Source: Varibaculum massiliense
GTDB taxonomy: Bacteria > Actinomycetota > Actinomycetes > Actinomycetales > Actinomycetaceae
NCBI RefSeq assembly: GCF_900106855.1
Contig: NZ_FNWI01000004.1
Location: 2,170,001 to 2,234,000 of the forward strand
Length of the DNA: 64,000 nucleotides
Direction of reading: 5' to 3'
Made by a program: the position numbers and the translations under genes. The notes under the pieces were generated by a model, which was given only the letters and a program-made list of their open reading frames with translations, did not search any database and was not told the origin of the DNA. The first letter of the stretch is position 1. The number at the start of each line of letters is the position of its first letter. This document shows, piece after piece, positions 62,650 to 64,000 of the stretch.

Positions 62650-63990
62650 ATGGTTGAAGATTTTCAAAATACCTCAGAACCAGATAGTTTCGGCCGCCAA
62701 CCGGGTGTACTGCAAGTTGACGGTAAAACTATTGAATTTCCGCCAGTGCAAGCAACCTGCGGTGACCAAGGTATTGACGTGTCTAAACTCCGTAATCAAA
62801 CCGGACTGGTGGCGCTAGATCCGGGTTTTTCCACCACTGCTTCGTGTACTTCTAAAGTAACCTTCATTGATGGTGGTAAGGGGATTTTACGTTATCGCGG
62901 TTACCCGATTGATCAGTTGGCCAACCACTCTAGTTTCCTAGAAGTTGCTTATTTGCTGATCAGGGGAGAGTTACCTACGCCTTCCCAATTAGATGAGTTC
63001 GTACGGCGGGTAAAACGGCAACGCCTACTGCATGAAGACTTCCGGGCATTCTTTACCGCCTTCCCCTCCAATGGTCACCCCATGGCGATTTTGCAAGGTG
63101 GCATCGCCGGGATGGCAACCTATTACGAGGAAACTTTCGCCGATGTGCATGACCCGGAGTTGCAAGATATTCAGGCGGTGCAGCTGCTGGCAAAAGTGCC
63201 GACCATGATTTCCTATATTGCTAAACGGGCTGCCGGTCTGCCGCTGCTTTACCCAGATAACGAACGCTCCTATGTAGAGGACTTTATCCGTTTGACCTTC
63301 GGTTTACCTTACCAGTCCTACGATATCGATCCCGCAATCGTGCGTGCCCTGGAAGTGCTCTTCATTTTGCATGCTGATCACGAGCAAAATTGCTCCACTT
63401 CCACGGTGCGTTTGGTGGGTTCCTCAAACGCCAATATGTACGCCTCGATTGCCGCCGGGGTAGGGGCACTATCGGGGCCGCTGCATGGCGGCGCCAATGA
63501 GGCCGTGCTGCGGATGCTGATCAACATTCGGGACACCAATATGTCGATTCAAGACTTCGTAGCGAAAGTTAAAAATAAAGAAAAGGGCGTGAAGCTGATG
63601 GGCTTCGGTCACCGCGTGTACAAGAACTATGACCCGCGTGCCGCGATTGTGCGGGAACAGGCGCACAATGTCCTCGCCCGTATGGGCAAGAACAACGATT
63701 TGTTTGATCTAGCTATGGAACTAGAGCAGGTAGCGTTATCTGATGATTACTTCATTGAACGCAAACTCTACCCGAACGTGGACTTTTACACTGGTCTAAT
63801 CTATTCGGCGATGGGTTTCCCCACCAAAATGTTCACCCCGCTATTTGCGCTCGGGCGCCTGCCCGGCTGGATTTCTCAATACATCGAAATGCTTCATGAC
63901 CCCATGACCCGTATCGGGCGTCCCCGTCAGGTGTATCAGGGAGCTCCCCAGCGTGACTACGTTCCGCTGCGGATGCGGGAAGCAAAATAG
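62650..63990 (+). CDS. gltA: Citrate synthase
   Basis: 446 residues of type II citrate synthase: KGILRYRGYPIDQLA near residue 80, LHADHEQNCSTSTVRLVGSS with the catalytic His near 240, GPLHGGANEAV, and GFGHRVYKNYDPRA with the second catalytic His; the catalytic Asp is in YPNVDFYTGL. It condenses acetyl-CoA and oxaloacetate. ATG follows GGGAAGG. The N-terminal ~50 residues carry the usual hexameric-type extension. Confidence 0.96.
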   Translation: MVEDFQNTSEPDSFGRQPGVLQVDGKTIEFPPVQATCGDQGIDVSKLRNQTGLVALDPGFSTTASCTSKVTFIDGGKGILRYRGYPIDQLANHSSFLEVAYLLIRGELPTPSQLDEFVRRVKRQRLLHEDFRAFFTAFPSNGHPMAILQGGIAGMATYYEETFADVHDPELQDIQAVQLLAKVPTMISYIAKRAAGLPLLYPDNERSYVEDFIRLTFGLPYQSYDIDPAIVRALEVLFILHADHEQNCSTSTVRLVGSSNANMYASIAAGVGALSGPLHGGANEAVLRMLINIRDTNMSIQDFVAKVKNKEKGVKLMGFGHRVYKNYDPRAAIVREQAHNVLARMGKNNDLFDLAMELEQVALSDDYFIERKLYPNVDFYTGLIYSAMGFPTKMFTPLFALGRLPGWISQYIEMLHDPMTRIGRPRQVYQGAPQRDYVPLRMREAK

Positions 63991-64000
63991 TTATCCCTAC

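Noticed and set aside
62546-62818. 90-residue frame overlapping the start of citrate synthase
   Set aside because: It overlaps gltA in another frame, lacks a supported start and has no recognisable domain.

Overview
This 64 kb window is chromosomal DNA of a Gram-positive, moderately high-GC actinobacterium. The evidence is the gene content (PPA1309, UPF0182, DUF3039, DUF3117, DUF2017 and UvrD2 families, an NfsA-like reductase, FdxA/DapC), the tmRNA tag ending DFALAA with no encoded CCA, and frequent GTG/TTG starts. GC looks to be in the low-to-mid 50s by eye. Together with LPxTG-type surface proteins this fits the Actinomycetaceae (a Varibaculum- or Actinomyces-like organism). The genus is an inference.

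Layout. (1) 1-3.6 kb is the right end of an integrated element. A tyrosine recombinase lies beside the 3' end of the tmRNA gene, with a DUF2335 membrane protein, a double zinc-ribbon membrane protein and C-terminal fragments of two large serine recombinases. (2) 4.3-10.2 kb is a conserved housekeeping block: DUF3039, pncB, clpS, DUF2017, murI, a metallo-beta-lactamase-fold phosphodiesterase candidate, rdgB and rph. (3) 10.4-21.1 kb is the classic actinobacterial nudC-uvrD2-DUF2342-PDZ/Lon-PPA1309-UPF0182 neighbourhood, with a ThiF/E1-like gene inside it. (4) 21.2-25.3 kb holds ilvA and orn. These are followed by a small accessory patch: two tandem 29-residue membrane peptides, a coupled helix-turn-helix gene, a degenerate IS1249-type element and tRNA-Arg(UCU). 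(5) 25.4-31.2 kb carries ssb, ettA, malQ, a HAD phosphatase and a lone PTS EIIB domain. (6) 31.3-36.5 kb encodes two convergent cell-wall-anchored surface proteins, one a compositional mosaic. (7) 36.6-43.7 kb carries ogt, a nitroreductase, an acyl-CoA ligase, lipA and lipB. Between the ligase and lipA sits a methyltransferase-cupin cassette flanked by nested-palindrome repeats and by a duplicated tail of lipA. A DtxR/IdeR-like operator overlaps its apparently leaderless promoter. (8) 43.7-46.5 kb is metX and metY behind a structured, terminator-bearing leader. (9) 46.6-52.7 kb has an unrecognised 410-residue protein, a YihY/BrkB membrane protein, a DeoR regulator, manC, a BMP-type lipoprotein and DUF3117. 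(10) 53-64 kb has a LOG-family protein, an O-methyltransferase, the Mrp ATPase, DUF1003, an MgtE-N/CBS protein, a GS17M-like protein, bipA/typA, a small SH3-like protein, fdxA, dapC and citrate synthase.

Most of the window is ordinary core genome. The best candidates for undescribed biology are the methyltransferase-cupin cassette with its repeat family and metal-type operator, the tandem 29-residue peptide plus HTH operon, and the paired membrane proteins of the tmRNA-linked island. No homology search was possible. Family names rest on motifs, length and gene order recalled from memory.
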